DNA of 18,392 bases from Bacteroidales bacterium (GCA_004552395.1 SFOK01000026.1:1-18392), one strand, 5' to 3'; positions 1 to 6,618 are shown, counted from the stretch's first letter. Notes: generated from the sequence alone by a model not told the origin. Numbers and translations: made by a program.

Positions 1-149
1 GTATGTCCCTACATTGCACGGTATTTACCTGCACTTCAGCTAATTATCCAATACATGGGCGTCGCCTACATGCCGAAGTCATGTCCTTACATTGCATGGT
101 ATTTACCTGAACTTAAGCGTGTTAGCAAATACGCGGGACGTTGCATTTG
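1..149. repeat. Degenerate 78-bp tandem repeat, two copies
   Basis: Two adjacent copies begin near positions 3 and 81. Both read ATGTCC, then C or T, then TACATTGCA, followed by GGTATTTACCTG, and stay alignable to about 149. By eye they agree at roughly three quarters of positions. Each contains GGTA-TT-TACC, which can fold into a small hairpin; in copy 1 flanking TGCA arms extend it. The first copy touches the window edge, so more copies may lie to the left. The repeat sits just downstream of the sod stop codon. No ORF or known element was recognised. Confidence 0.7.
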
Positions 150-158
150 GGGCACGGG

Positions 159-734
159 TTAGTAGCGGGTTTCGATGACGGACCAGTCGACGATGTCCCA
201 GATACTGTGGAGGTAGTCGGGACGACGGTTCTGATAGTCAAGGTAGTAGGCGTGTTCCCACACGTCGATCACAAGCAGCGGGGTCAGGCCGTCGGTCAAC
301 GGGTTGCCGGCGTTGGAGGTCTGTGTGATGAAGAGGTTGCCGCCTTCGTCTTCGGAGAGCCATACCCAGCCGCTGCCGAAGAGTTGCGCTCCGGCTTTCT
401 CCATCTCGGCTTTGAGGTTGTCGAGGGATCCGAATGTCTCTTTGATCTTCTCGGCAAACTTGCCTGAGGGTTCTTTCACGGGGTTGGGCGAGAACTGGAA
501 GAAATAGAAGATATGATTCCATGCCTGGGAGGCCTGATTGAAAAGAGGACCGTCGGCTGTGCGGATGATTTCTTCGAGTGCCATGTCGGCAAAGGCTGTT
601 CCTTCTACGAGTTCGTTGAGTTTTGCGATATACGCTTTTTCGTGTTTGCCGTAGTGGTATTCTACTGTTTGCTGACTTATCGCCGGAGCGAGAGCATCGG
701 GCGAATAGGGGAGACGTGGTTGCACAAATTTCAT
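159..734 (-). CDS. sodB: Superoxide dismutase, Fe-type (Fe/Mn family)
   Basis: This cytoplasmic enzyme converts superoxide to hydrogen peroxide and oxygen. The 191-residue length is normal for the family. The four metal ligands are visible: His27 in the N-terminal helix, His74 in QAWNH, and Asp157 and His161 in DVWEHAYY. Gln70 in the N-terminal domain and the TSNAGNPLT stretch are the pattern of iron-type enzymes; manganese types usually have Gly and Gln at the equivalent places. Some Bacteroides enzymes accept either metal, so metal use is not settled by sequence. The start is preceded by an AT-rich leader and, further up, by three TTGCAG motifs at 11-bp spacing. The gene lies 98 bp downstream of the ThiE-like gene on the same strand and may have its own promoter. 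Confidence 0.95.
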   Translation of the reverse strand: MKFVQPRLPYSPDALAPAISQQTVEYHYGKHEKAYIAKLNELVEGTAFADMALEEIIRTADGPLFNQASQAWNHIFYFFQFSPNPVKEPSGKFAEKIKETFGSLDNLKAEMEKAGAQLFGSGWVWLSEDEGGNLFITQTSNAGNPLTDGLTPLLVIDVWEHAYYLDYQNRRPDYLHSIWDIVDWSVIETRY

Positions 735-770
735 AGTATTTTAATTTAATAGTTAATAATATCGTCGTAG

Positions 771-798
771 TTGCAGCCTGATTGCAGGACCGTTGCAG
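771..798. promoter_or_regulatory. Three TTGCAG motifs at 11-bp spacing upstream of sod
   Basis: TTGCAG occurs at 771-776, 782-787 and 793-798, exactly 11 bp apart. The outer two belong to a 14-bp near-perfect direct repeat (GTTGCAGCCTGATT at 770-783 and GTTGCAGCTTGATT at 792-805). The array lies 37-64 bp upstream of the sod start. Spacing close to one DNA helical turn suggests repeated protein contacts on one face, so a regulator site for sod is possible. No named regulator is assigned. Confidence 0.4.
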
Positions 799-822
799 CT
801 TGATTAAGGCGTGAATCGGGCC

Positions 823-832
823 GGGGGGGGGG
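823..832. repeat. G10/C10 homopolymer directly after the ThiE-like stop
   Basis: Ten consecutive G bases (C on the coding strand) abut the TGA at 833-835. The tract lies outside the reading frame, so length changes would not alter the protein. It could affect transcript ends or expression of sod downstream, or its length may be uncertain from sequencing. Confidence 0.8.
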
Positions 833-1441
833 TCAGTCCCTGCCCATGAGTCCGATCAGGCGTCTCACGGCTTCAGTGAGCGACTCATCGTGTGCTTGGG
901 CAAGCGAGGAGTCGACAGCTATGCCAACCGCACCAGCTGCGAGCACATCGCGGAAATTGTCGCAGGTAATGCCTCCGGTGGCCGCGAGGGGACGTTCCAC
1001 ATCGTTTTCCGCAACCTTGTCGGCAATTTCGCGGAGGAGAGGCAGATTGTCTATCTCGCCGTTGAAGGCCGGCTCATAGCGGAAGAAATCCACATCGAGG
1101 CGATACTGACGGAGGATCTCCTCCCAACTGTTGACCGTGACGCCGATGATAGGTGCGGCTTCGAGCTCCATACGTGCGGCCGAGACCGGCATATCATCGC
1201 GATAGAGCTGCACTCCGTCGCATCCGGCGTCCTTGCAGAGAGTGACGCGGTCGGCAACGAGAAGCATTCCTTCAGCCTTCCTCACATCTTCGAGCAGTTC
1301 CTTCAGAGCAGGTTTCAAAATCTCATCCGAGAGAGCTGCCGGAGCCTTTATTTCAATCCAGCGGCAACCGCCTTTCAAAGCCTGACGCGCTTCGGCAAGG
1401 ATATCTTTTACGTTGTCGGATTTGACTATATACTGTAACAT
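833..1441 (-). CDS. Thiamine phosphate synthase-like protein (ThiE/TenI family), divergent
   Basis: This is a 202-residue TIM-barrel protein. Family features are the LLVADRVTLCKDAGCDGVQLYRDDMP stretch at about 60-85, which matches the ThiE segment around DGVHLGQDD, IGVTVNSWEE at about 99-108, and the phosphate-binding AATGGITCDNF at about 153-163 with GAVGIAVDSS after it. ThiE joins the pyrimidine and thiazole halves of thiamine; TenI relatives are thiazole tautomerases. The usual Gln-x-Arg-x-Lys pyrophosphate motif is replaced here by Glu30-Ile-Lys32-Ala-Pro, and the Ser/Thr-rich TK loop before the glycine motif is not recognisable. True ThiE activity is therefore doubtful. No other thi gene is adjacent and no TPP riboswitch was found. 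A run of ten C follows the stop codon on the coding strand. Confidence 0.7.
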   Translation of the reverse strand: MLQYIVKSDNVKDILAEARQALKGGCRWIEIKAPAALSDEILKPALKELLEDVRKAEGMLLVADRVTLCKDAGCDGVQLYRDDMPVSAARMELEAAPIIGVTVNSWEEILRQYRLDVDFFRYEPAFNGEIDNLPLLREIADKVAENDVERPLAATGGITCDNFRDVLAAGAVGIAVDSSLAQAHDESLTEAVRRLIGLMGRD

Positions 1442-1501
1442 GAGTAATTCTCAGAAATCAGTTAATATTAATTCTAACAGTAAGTCAACCAACTGCTTAT
1501 G

Positions 1502-1517
1502 AAATACTGAAGTATTT
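1502..1517. repeat. Perfect inverted repeat AAATACT-GA-AGTATTT
   Basis: Seven-base arms are separated by two bases, a geometry common for dimeric regulator sites and too tight for a stable RNA hairpin. It lies about 60 bp upstream of the ThiE-like start and could be an operator. No regulator gene is nearby. Confidence 0.4.
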
Positions 1518-1639
1518 GGATTGCATTTCCTGTTTTCGCTAAGAGACTCAGATCGCGCCGAGCACCTTCCTTCAATCAGAAAAATCAGCTCAAATCCTTA
1601 TCAAAATCGCTATAAGCTAATTTCTTCGACTTACTTAAA

Positions 1640-1661
1640 TTGATTCATTTTGTAGAATCAA
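1640..1661. repeat. Inverted repeat TTGATTC / GAATCAA upstream of the tpiA promoter
   Basis: Seven-base perfect arms (1640-1646 and 1655-1661) flank an 8-base spacer, about 40 bp upstream of the tpiA -33 element. It may be an activator or repressor site. AT-rich repeats of this length can also occur by chance. Confidence 0.35.
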
Positions 1662-1701
1662 CAAGTTCGGTTAGGGAATTGTTGCATCGTCTGTCGCGGT
1701 A

Positions 1702-1733
1702 TTTGGTTATCTCCGGAAAAATTGTTAATTTTG
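1702..1733 (+). promoter_or_regulatory. Bacteroidales-type promoter for tpiA
   Basis: TTTG at 1702-1705 and TAATTTTG at 1726-1733 are 20 bp apart, matching the known Bacteroidales primary sigma consensus (TTTG at -33, TAnnTTTG at -7). Transcription should start near 1740, leaving a leader of about 140 nt. Confidence 0.8.
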
Positions 1734-1735
1734 CA

Positions 1736-1823
1736 GTCTGAAACAGACCGAAAACGGGACCTGCTGACTCAGGCCAGGAAACCGGACGGGTCAGCCCCCG
1801 GAATCCGGCGACTGAGATCCGGG
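1736..1823 (+). promoter_or_regulatory. Structured 5' leader of tpiA
   Basis: Three helices can be drawn by eye. GTCTG-AAA-CAGAC (1736-1748) lies almost at the predicted transcript start. GCTGACTC (1763-1770) pairs with GGGTCAGC (1788-1795). CCCGGA (1797-1802) pairs with TCCGGG (1818-1823). A less structured AT-rich stretch runs into the start codon at 1884. Possible roles are mRNA stability or a regulatory RNA. No known riboswitch class was recognised. Confidence 0.4.
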
Positions 1824-1883
1824 AACCTTTCCCCTCGACCTAGAATAAGATACTGAATCCAAGTTTTTTAACATTACAAAGAA

Positions 1884-2639
1884 ATGAGAAAGAATATCGT
1901 AGCCGGCAATTGGAAAATGAACACCACCGTGCAGGAAGGTGTATCGCTCGCCCAGGAGGTAAACGCACTCCTCAAGGACGCCAAGACCAATTGCGATGTT
2001 GTGATCTGTGTGCCTTTCACACACCTCACCGCTGTCAATGCAGTCATAGACCAGAACAAGCTCGGTCTCGGCGCAGAGAACTGCTCCGAACACGACAAAG
2101 GCGCATATACAGGCGAGGTAAGCGCACAGATGGTAGCTTCCACAGGCGCCAACTATGTGATCCTCGGCCACAGCGAGCGTCGCCAGTATTTCGGAGAGAA
2201 CAACGAGCAGCTCGCCACCAAGACCCGCAAAGCACTCGATAACAACCTGAAGCCTATCTTCTGTGTGGGCGAGGTACTCGAGGAGCGCGAGAACGGCACA
2301 TACAACGATGTGGTTTCTTCACAGCTCGAGGCACTCTTCGGACTTAGCGCCGAGGATTTCGGTAAGGTTGTGATTGCTTACGAGCCCGTGTGGGCCATCG
2401 GTACAGGCAAGACAGCCACAGCCGACCAGGCACAGGACATGCACGCCCACATCCGCAAAGTCATAGCTGACAAATACGGTAAGGAAGTTGCCGACGCAAC
2501 ATCGATCCTTTATGGCGGCAGCTGCAAGCCCACCAACGCCAAGGAGCTCTTTGCAAAGCCCGACGTAGACGGCGGCCTCATCGGCGGCGCCGCTCTCAAG
2601 GCTGATTCCTTCATGGGAATTGTAGAGGCTTTCAACTAA
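1884..2639 (+). CDS. tpiA: Triosephosphate isomerase
   Basis: It interconverts dihydroxyacetone phosphate and glyceraldehyde 3-phosphate in glycolysis and gluconeogenesis, in the cytoplasm. The 251-residue length is typical. Catalytic residues are in place: Asn9 and Lys11 in GNWKMN, His96 in ILGHSERR, and Glu167 in AYEPVWAIGTGKTA, which also forms the mobile loop closing over the substrate. The phosphate-binding SILYGGS and GLIGGAAL motifs follow. The start gives the expected N-terminus and is preceded by the A-rich ATTACAAAGAA. The gene has its own strong promoter and a long leader, and a hairpin follows its stop. Confidence 0.98.
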   Translation: MRKNIVAGNWKMNTTVQEGVSLAQEVNALLKDAKTNCDVVICVPFTHLTAVNAVIDQNKLGLGAENCSEHDKGAYTGEVSAQMVASTGANYVILGHSERRQYFGENNEQLATKTRKALDNNLKPIFCVGEVLEERENGTYNDVVSSQLEALFGLSAEDFGKVVIAYEPVWAIGTGKTATADQAQDMHAHIRKVIADKYGKEVADATSILYGGSCKPTNAKELFAKPDVDGGLIGGAALKADSFMGIVEAFN

Positions 2640-2657
2640 TCAGACTTTTTACCTTCA

Positions 2658-2696
2658 ATGCCGGGGAACGTCGCTTCCTGTGCCGTTCCCTGGCAT
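2658..2696 (+). terminator. Hairpin downstream of tpiA
   Basis: ATGCCGGGGAACG (2658-2670) pairs with CGTTCCCTGGCAT (2684-2696): 13 bp with one G-U pair and a 13-nt loop. The sequence after it is AT-rich but lacks a true U-run, so termination may be partial and the SPOR gene may still be read from tpiA. Confidence 0.55.
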
Positions 2697-2746
2697 ATAT
2701 ACATTAAAATCCGGGACACCGAGATAACGCCTTTATCCTGAACACC

Positions 2747-3280
2747 ATGACCAACAAGCTGATTTATTTGGCGGCACTGATATGCATCATGCTTCTACCG
2801 GCCCGCGCCTTCGCACAGACGGAGGAGGAACCGCAGCAGAAGAAGAACATAGTGGAGATAATCGAAGAGACCTCCGGCAACAACATCGAGGTCGAGATAC
2901 CTTCGCAAGTGATGCCATATGTGCTTCCGGCTGAAAAAAGTCAGCAAATAGAGTCGGCCAAGGAGAATAACCGCAACCGCAATGTCTCCACAGGACCGCG
3001 CGAGGTCACCGGCTTCCGCATACAGATATTCAGCGACGGCCGCAATCAGGCCACACTGCGGCAACGCGCCAATGTGCGCACTAACGCCGTGCTTTCACGT
3101 TTTCCGCAATACAGGCTTCAGGTCTATTCCTTCTCGAAAGCACCGAAATGGTACACCCGCATCGGTAATTTCCGCACACAGAGGGAAGCCAACGCAGCTC
3201 TGGCCGAACTTCGGAGAGCATTCCCATCGTTTGCCGGTGAGATGCGTGTGGTGAGAAGTAAAATTGTGGTAGTAGACTGA
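2747..3280 (+). CDS. Secreted SPOR-domain protein
   Basis: The 177-residue protein starts with a signal peptide (positively charged start, hydrophobic residues about 5-19, likely cleavage after AFA near residue 23). A charged linker runs over residues 25-85. A C-terminal SPOR domain spans about 87-173, from GFRIQIFSDGRNQATLRQRA to WYTRIGNFRTQREANAAL. SPOR domains bind peptidoglycan stripped of stem peptides, mainly at division sites. The protein is therefore likely periplasmic and wall-associated, with a possible role in division or wall remodelling. It sits 107 bp after tpiA and 78 bp before folE on the same strand and may share transcripts with either. No catalytic domain is visible. Confidence 0.88.
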   Translation: MTNKLIYLAALICIMLLPARAFAQTEEEPQQKKNIVEIIEETSGNNIEVEIPSQVMPYVLPAEKSQQIESAKENNRNRNVSTGPREVTGFRIQIFSDGRNQATLRQRANVRTNAVLSRFPQYRLQVYSFSKAPKWYTRIGNFRTQREANAALAELRRAFPSFAGEMRVVRSKIVVVD

Positions 3281-3358
3281 AACAATACAGAAAGGGGGAT
3301 ACGTCAACATTCGGCAAACGACCGGCAGACGACTCCCGCGACATTAATTTCCATAACA

Positions 3359-3943
3359 GTGAGTAGAAAAGAGGAGCACAACCGGGAACTTGTGGAAAAG
3401 CTCGCCGGCCATTACAGAGCCATACTTGAGCTTATCGGCGAAGATCCTGAGCGCGAGGGGCTTAAGAAGACGCCCGAGCGAGCCGCGAAGGCCATGATAG
3501 ACCTCACCGTCGGCTACCGTCAGGACCCCATGCAGATTGGTTCCAAAGCTATTTTCAATCACGACGGGTCCAAGATAGTGATGGTGCGCGACATCGAGTT
3601 CTACAGCCTCTGCGAGCACCATATACTCCCCTTCTTCGGCAAGGTCTCGGTGGGTTATATCCCCGACGGCAAGATAATAGGCCTCTCCAAGCTGGCGCGT
3701 ATCGTCAACACATTTGCCCGCAGGCTGCAGGTGCAGGAGCGTCTCACGGCCGAGATCTGCCGGCTCTTAGAGCGTGTGGTGCCAAACAAGGGTGTGATAG
3801 TGGCCTGCAACGCGCAGCACCTCTGCATGAAGATGAGGGGAGTGGAGAGTCAGGAATCATCCACTACAACTATGGAATATTGCGGACGGTTCGCCGAAGA
3901 TCCGGCCCTCCGCGAAGAATTTTTCCGTCTGCTCAAGGTCTGA
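3359..3943 (+). CDS. folE: GTP cyclohydrolase I
   Basis: It converts GTP to 7,8-dihydroneopterin triphosphate, the first step toward folate and other pterins, in the cytoplasm. The zinc ligands are Cys85 and His88 in LCEHHILPFFGKVSVGYIP and Cys156 in AQHLCMKMRGV. GLSKLARIVNTFARRLQVQERLT (about 108-130) is the conserved active-site helix region. The 194-residue length fits the bacterial form. The start is GTG: no in-frame ATG lies just upstream, and this start gives the expected N-terminal helix (EEHNRELVEKLAGHYR). An ATT at 3347 is an unlikely alternative. It is convergent with tnaA, and a shared hairpin separates the two. Confidence 0.96.
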   Translation: MSRKEEHNRELVEKLAGHYRAILELIGEDPEREGLKKTPERAAKAMIDLTVGYRQDPMQIGSKAIFNHDGSKIVMVRDIEFYSLCEHHILPFFGKVSVGYIPDGKIIGLSKLARIVNTFARRLQVQERLTAEICRLLERVVPNKGVIVACNAQHLCMKMRGVESQESSTTTMEYCGRFAEDPALREEFFRLLKV

Positions 3944-3993
3944 CATACACTCAGTCCAACTGCACAGAGTGACAGTTTATCAGCAAAATTAAA

Positions 3994-4017
3994 GCCGGAA
4001 GCATCGAAGCCTCCGGC
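3994..4017. terminator. Bidirectional terminator between folE and tnaA
   Basis: GCCGGAAGC pairs with GCCTCCGGC (eight pairs, one mismatch) around a 6-nt loop. AAAATTAAA lies to the left and GTTCTTATT to the right, giving a U-rich tail in each direction. This suits the two convergent genes. Confidence 0.75.
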
Positions 4018-4049
4018 GTTCTTATTATGTGTCGATTTGAAGCGGTGGA

Positions 4050-5432
4050 TTACTCTTCACCGGCAGGAGCCAGTTTCACTGTGAAGTGACGGAGCAGGGG
4101 AGCCTCCCAGACGATCTTCAGACCGCGTGTGATCTGCTCGCGACGGTCGTAAACATTCTTGATAGCGGCAGCAATCACATCCATGTGGTTGTTGGTATAT
4201 ACGCGGCGTGCAATGCAGAGACGCAGGAAGTCGAGGCCACCGAAACGGTTCTCCTTGGTGACAGGATCACGGTCGGCGAGGATATAACCGATCTCGCAGC
4301 CGCGGATACCGGCCTCGCGATAGAGCTCGACTGTGAGAGTCTGAGCGGGGAACTCCTCTTTGGGCACATGGGTGAGGATACGGTCGGCATCGAGGAAGAT
4401 GGCGTGACCGCCAACGGGACGCTGATAAGGTATGCCGTACTCATCGAGTTTGGCAGCCAGATACTGCACCTGTTTGATGCGAGTCTCGAGCATATCGAAC
4501 TCGGTGTTCTCGTCGAGTCCGACGGCGAGAGCGTCCATATCGCGGCCGTTCATACCGCCATAGGTCAGGAAGCCTTCGAAGCAGATCAGATAGCCTTTGG
4601 CACCTTCGTACCACTCCTCGTGCTTGGTGGCGATGAAGCCGCCCATGTTGACGAGACCGTCCTTCTTCGACGACATGGTCATACCGTCGGCCAGAGAGAA
4701 CATCTCGCGGCAGATCTCCTTGATAGTGACATCCTTGTAGCCTTCCTCACGGGTCTTGATGAAATAAGCGTTCTCGGCGAAACGTGCGCTGTCGAAGATC
4801 AGAGGCACATTATATTTGCCGCACATGGCGCTCACCTCTCTGAGGTTCTGCATGGAAACGGGCTGACCGCCTGCTGTGTTGTTGGTGATTGTGACGATCA
4901 CGAAAGGCACCTTGCCGGCGTGCTCTGTGAGAGCTTTCTCAAGCTTCTTCAGGTCCACATTGCCCTTGAAAGGATGCTCGAGCTGAGTGTCCTTGGCCTC
5001 GTCGATTGTGCAGTCGATAGCGAATGCCTTGCGGCTCTCGATGTGACCCTTTGTGGTGTCGAAGTGAGAGTTGCCGGGCACATAGTCGCCCTCGTGAACC
5101 AGATAGCTGAAGAGCACATTCTCGGCAGCGCGGCCCTGATGAGTGGGAAGCACATAGTCGAAGCCCGTGATGCGGTTGATAGTCTCTTTCAGACGGTAGA
5201 AGCTCGTAGCGCCTGCATAGCTCTCGTCGCCCATCATCAGTGCGGCCCACTGGCGGTCGCTCATGGCACCTGTGCCGGAGTCGGTGATGCAATCGATATA
5301 AACCTGATCAGCACGAAGCATGAACACATTGTAATGACACTGACGGAGCCACTCCTCGCGCTGTTCGCGAGTGCTTTTGCGGATAGGCTCTACCATCTTG
5401 ATTTTCCAAGATTCTGCAAAGGGAAGTTCCAT
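4050..5432 (-). CDS. tnaA: Tryptophanase
   Basis: This PLP enzyme splits tryptophan into indole, pyruvate and ammonia. The 460-residue protein from MELPFAESWKIKMVEP carries the Lys pair of MSSKKDGLVNMGG (Lys256-Lys257; the second should bind PLP), plus IPTHQGRAAENV-like and DSARFAENAYFIK motifs. It is distinguished from tyrosine phenol-lyase by Asp125 in HFDTTKGH, where the lyase has Thr, and His449 in LLRHFTVKL, where the lyase has Phe. A longer frame reaches 5513, but its first codon would be TTG inside the predicted -7 element, so 5432 is chosen. A consensus promoter and a strong leader hairpin lie upstream. No tryptophan permease gene adjoins it and no E. coli-like tnaC peptide was seen. 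Indole from such gut bacteria is a host and community signal. Confidence 0.95.
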   Translation of the reverse strand: MELPFAESWKIKMVEPIRKSTREQREEWLRQCHYNVFMLRADQVYIDCITDSGTGAMSDRQWAALMMGDESYAGATSFYRLKETINRITGFDYVLPTHQGRAAENVLFSYLVHEGDYVPGNSHFDTTKGHIESRKAFAIDCTIDEAKDTQLEHPFKGNVDLKKLEKALTEHAGKVPFVIVTITNNTAGGQPVSMQNLREVSAMCGKYNVPLIFDSARFAENAYFIKTREEGYKDVTIKEICREMFSLADGMTMSSKKDGLVNMGGFIATKHEEWYEGAKGYLICFEGFLTYGGMNGRDMDALAVGLDENTEFDMLETRIKQVQYLAAKLDEYGIPYQRPVGGHAIFLDADRILTHVPKEEFPAQTLTVELYREAGIRGCEIGYILADRDPVTKENRFGGLDFLRLCIARRVYTNNHMDVIAAAIKNVYDRREQITRGLKIVWEAPLLRHFTVKLAPAGEE

Positions 5433-5469
5433 AATATTAGATAGGATAAGAAAATTTTGTTCGATTTGA

Positions 5470-5501
5470 GCAAGTGTGCGGCCATTACGCCACACACTTG
5501 C
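5470..5501 (-). promoter_or_regulatory. Strong stem-loop in the tnaA leader
   Basis: On the minus strand GCAAGTGTGTGGC pairs with GCCGCACACTTGC: 13 bp with one G-U pair and a 6-nt loop (GTAATG). It begins within a few bases of the predicted transcript start and ends about 37 nt before the start codon. It could protect the 5' end or act as an attenuator; a T-rich stretch (AAAATTTTCTT) lies after it. Confidence 0.65.
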
Positions 5502-5510
5502 TTTCGGCTT

Positions 5511-5542
5511 CAAAATTAGCTATTATATTTCGTAAATGCAAA
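5511..5542 (-). promoter_or_regulatory. Bacteroidales-type promoter for tnaA
   Basis: On the minus strand TTTG (5542-5539), a 20-bp spacer and TAATTTTG (5518-5511) match the Bacteroidales consensus exactly. Transcription should start near 5505, giving a leader of about 70 nt. Confidence 0.8.
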
Positions 5543-5644
5543 TAATATTTACCCAAAATTCCAACAGCGGCCACTAAAAGTCTCCGCCGCAGCTTTCAGG
5601 CAGTCTGCCGGGCCCGAGATGAAACGCCCTGCAGCCGGCGATGG

Positions 5645-6538
5645 TCAGTGCCGCTCAGGATCCGCTGCGACAGCCTCAACCGTATAGCCGAGATCGCGCA
5701 GACGCTTCACAAGACCCTCATCGCCAAGCAGATGCAACAGACCCACGGCAACAAACGATTTGCTCTCGGCAAACAGGTCCGGAAGCACCTTCATCCAGTT
5801 GTCGTTGCGTTTGCGCAGCAGAGCGTCAGTGAATTCGGCATCGTCCTCCTCCTCCTCGCTCAGAGCAAGAAGAGCCGGGGCGTCCTGAGCCATATAGGCC
5901 CTGTTGAGCTCCTTCATGCGGCTTACCGTCTCTTCCGGATCGTCGAGCATCTCCTTGAGCATCTCGGCCTGGCGCTGCAGCGGCACAGAGTTGAAGAGCA
6001 GCTCTGCCTGAAATTCCGGTGTCTCAAGTCCGGTCAGCTCCTTGCCTTCGTTTTTGGCCTCAGTCATGAACCAACTGTCGAGCTGACCCGTCTCCGCGAG
6101 GTCCTTGGCCACAAGCATCATGGTGAGAGCCGAGTTCACAGCCATAGGTTTCATGGCGTTGAACATCTTCAGCGACACGCCCGGGGCTATAGTGCCGCAC
6201 ACGGAATCCATCCGCGCAAACTCATCGGCCGAGAAGAACGACGAGAGCGTGCTGTCGGCCGGTGCAAACATATACTTCTGCAGTTTCCCGGCCATCTCCA
6301 CCGGATTTGTCATAACCACCTCCACAATAAGATTGTCGGCCTGAGCGAGAGCATCGCGTACGCCCGGCACACTGTCGACCATAGAGTTGGGCGCCAGATG
6401 ATGCGTGCCGAAGAGGTAAGCGGGAGCTTTGAGCCCGTTGCCAGTCACTTTATAAAAGATCTGTGCTCCCGCGGTCAGCGGTCCGGCAATCAGACAGATA
6501 GCCGCGATGAGCCGGAGAATCAAAGTTTTGTGTTTCAT
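5645..6538 (-). CDS. Secreted TraB/GumN-family protein (putative metalloprotease-like)
   Basis: The 297-residue protein begins MKHKTLILRLIAAICLIAGP with a signal peptide ending near AGA at residue 25, so it is exported. Family hallmarks are the first GxxH motif (GTHH, 44-47), a second GxxH near the C-terminus (GLLH, about 266-269), the central LETPEFQ segment and LLRKRNDNWM. This family, related to eukaryotic Tiki proteins, is proposed to be metal-dependent proteases; the bacterial substrate is unknown. A short acidic run (SEEEEDDAEF) precedes the RNDNW motif. A longer frame to 6685 would start with GTG inside the divergent HU gene and hide the signal peptide, so it is rejected. It shares a 114-bp promoter region with the HU operon. 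Confidence 0.85.
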   Translation of the reverse strand: MKHKTLILRLIAAICLIAGPLTAGAQIFYKVTGNGLKAPAYLFGTHHLAPNSMVDSVPGVRDALAQADNLIVEVVMTNPVEMAGKLQKYMFAPADSTLSSFFSADEFARMDSVCGTIAPGVSLKMFNAMKPMAVNSALTMMLVAKDLAETGQLDSWFMTEAKNEGKELTGLETPEFQAELLFNSVPLQRQAEMLKEMLDDPEETVSRMKELNRAYMAQDAPALLALSEEEEDDAEFTDALLRKRNDNWMKVLPDLFAESKSFVAVGLLHLLGDEGLVKRLRDLGYTVEAVAADPERH

Positions 6539-6583
6539 AATCCTGTTATTAGCATTAAAACAGCGGGGAAAATCCGCCGATAC

Positions 6584-6618
6584 CGCAAAGATAACCAATT
6601 CTTCCGACAATCTTTGCG
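6584..6618. promoter_or_regulatory. Divergent promoter region with a perfect 9-bp inverted repeat
   Basis: CGCAAAGAT (6584-6592) and ATCTTTGCG (6610-6618) are perfect inverted copies 17 bp apart. The left arm overlaps a candidate -7 element for the TraB/GumN gene (TATCTTTG on the minus strand, 6593-6586). The right arm contains the -33 TTTG of the HU operon. The minus-strand promoter has no clear -33. The symmetry could be an operator serving both genes or simply two opposed promoter elements. Confidence 0.45.

Larger units (their letters stand above)
1442..1883. other. Intergenic region between the divergent ThiE-like gene and tpiA
   Basis: No gene is supported in these 442 bp. The left half is AT-rich and holds two perfect inverted repeats. 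The right half holds a strong Bacteroidales promoter for tpiA at 1702-1733 and a GC-rich leader of about 140 nt with several possible hairpins. No promoter matching the Bacteroidales consensus was found for the ThiE-like gene. Confidence 0.7.

Noticed and set aside
1..149. CRISPR array
   Set aside because: The unit is 78 bp, diverged and only two copies, without short identical repeats and unique spacers.
1800..1883. Possible TPP riboswitch ahead of tpiA (CTGAGA and a distant ACCT-GATA-like stretch, with a ThiE-like gene nearby)
   Set aside because: Only the short CTGAGA core matches; the GGATAATGCCAGCG-like half is absent, and the ThiE-like gene is on the other strand.
4086..5444. 452-residue open frame on the plus strand opposite tryptophanase
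   Set aside because: It is the complement of a highly conserved gene, shows no family features, and owes its length to the codon bias of the real gene.
5433..5513. N-terminal extension of tryptophanase by 27 residues
   Set aside because: Its first codon would be TTG inside the predicted -7 promoter element, and the family N-terminus begins at MELPFAESW.
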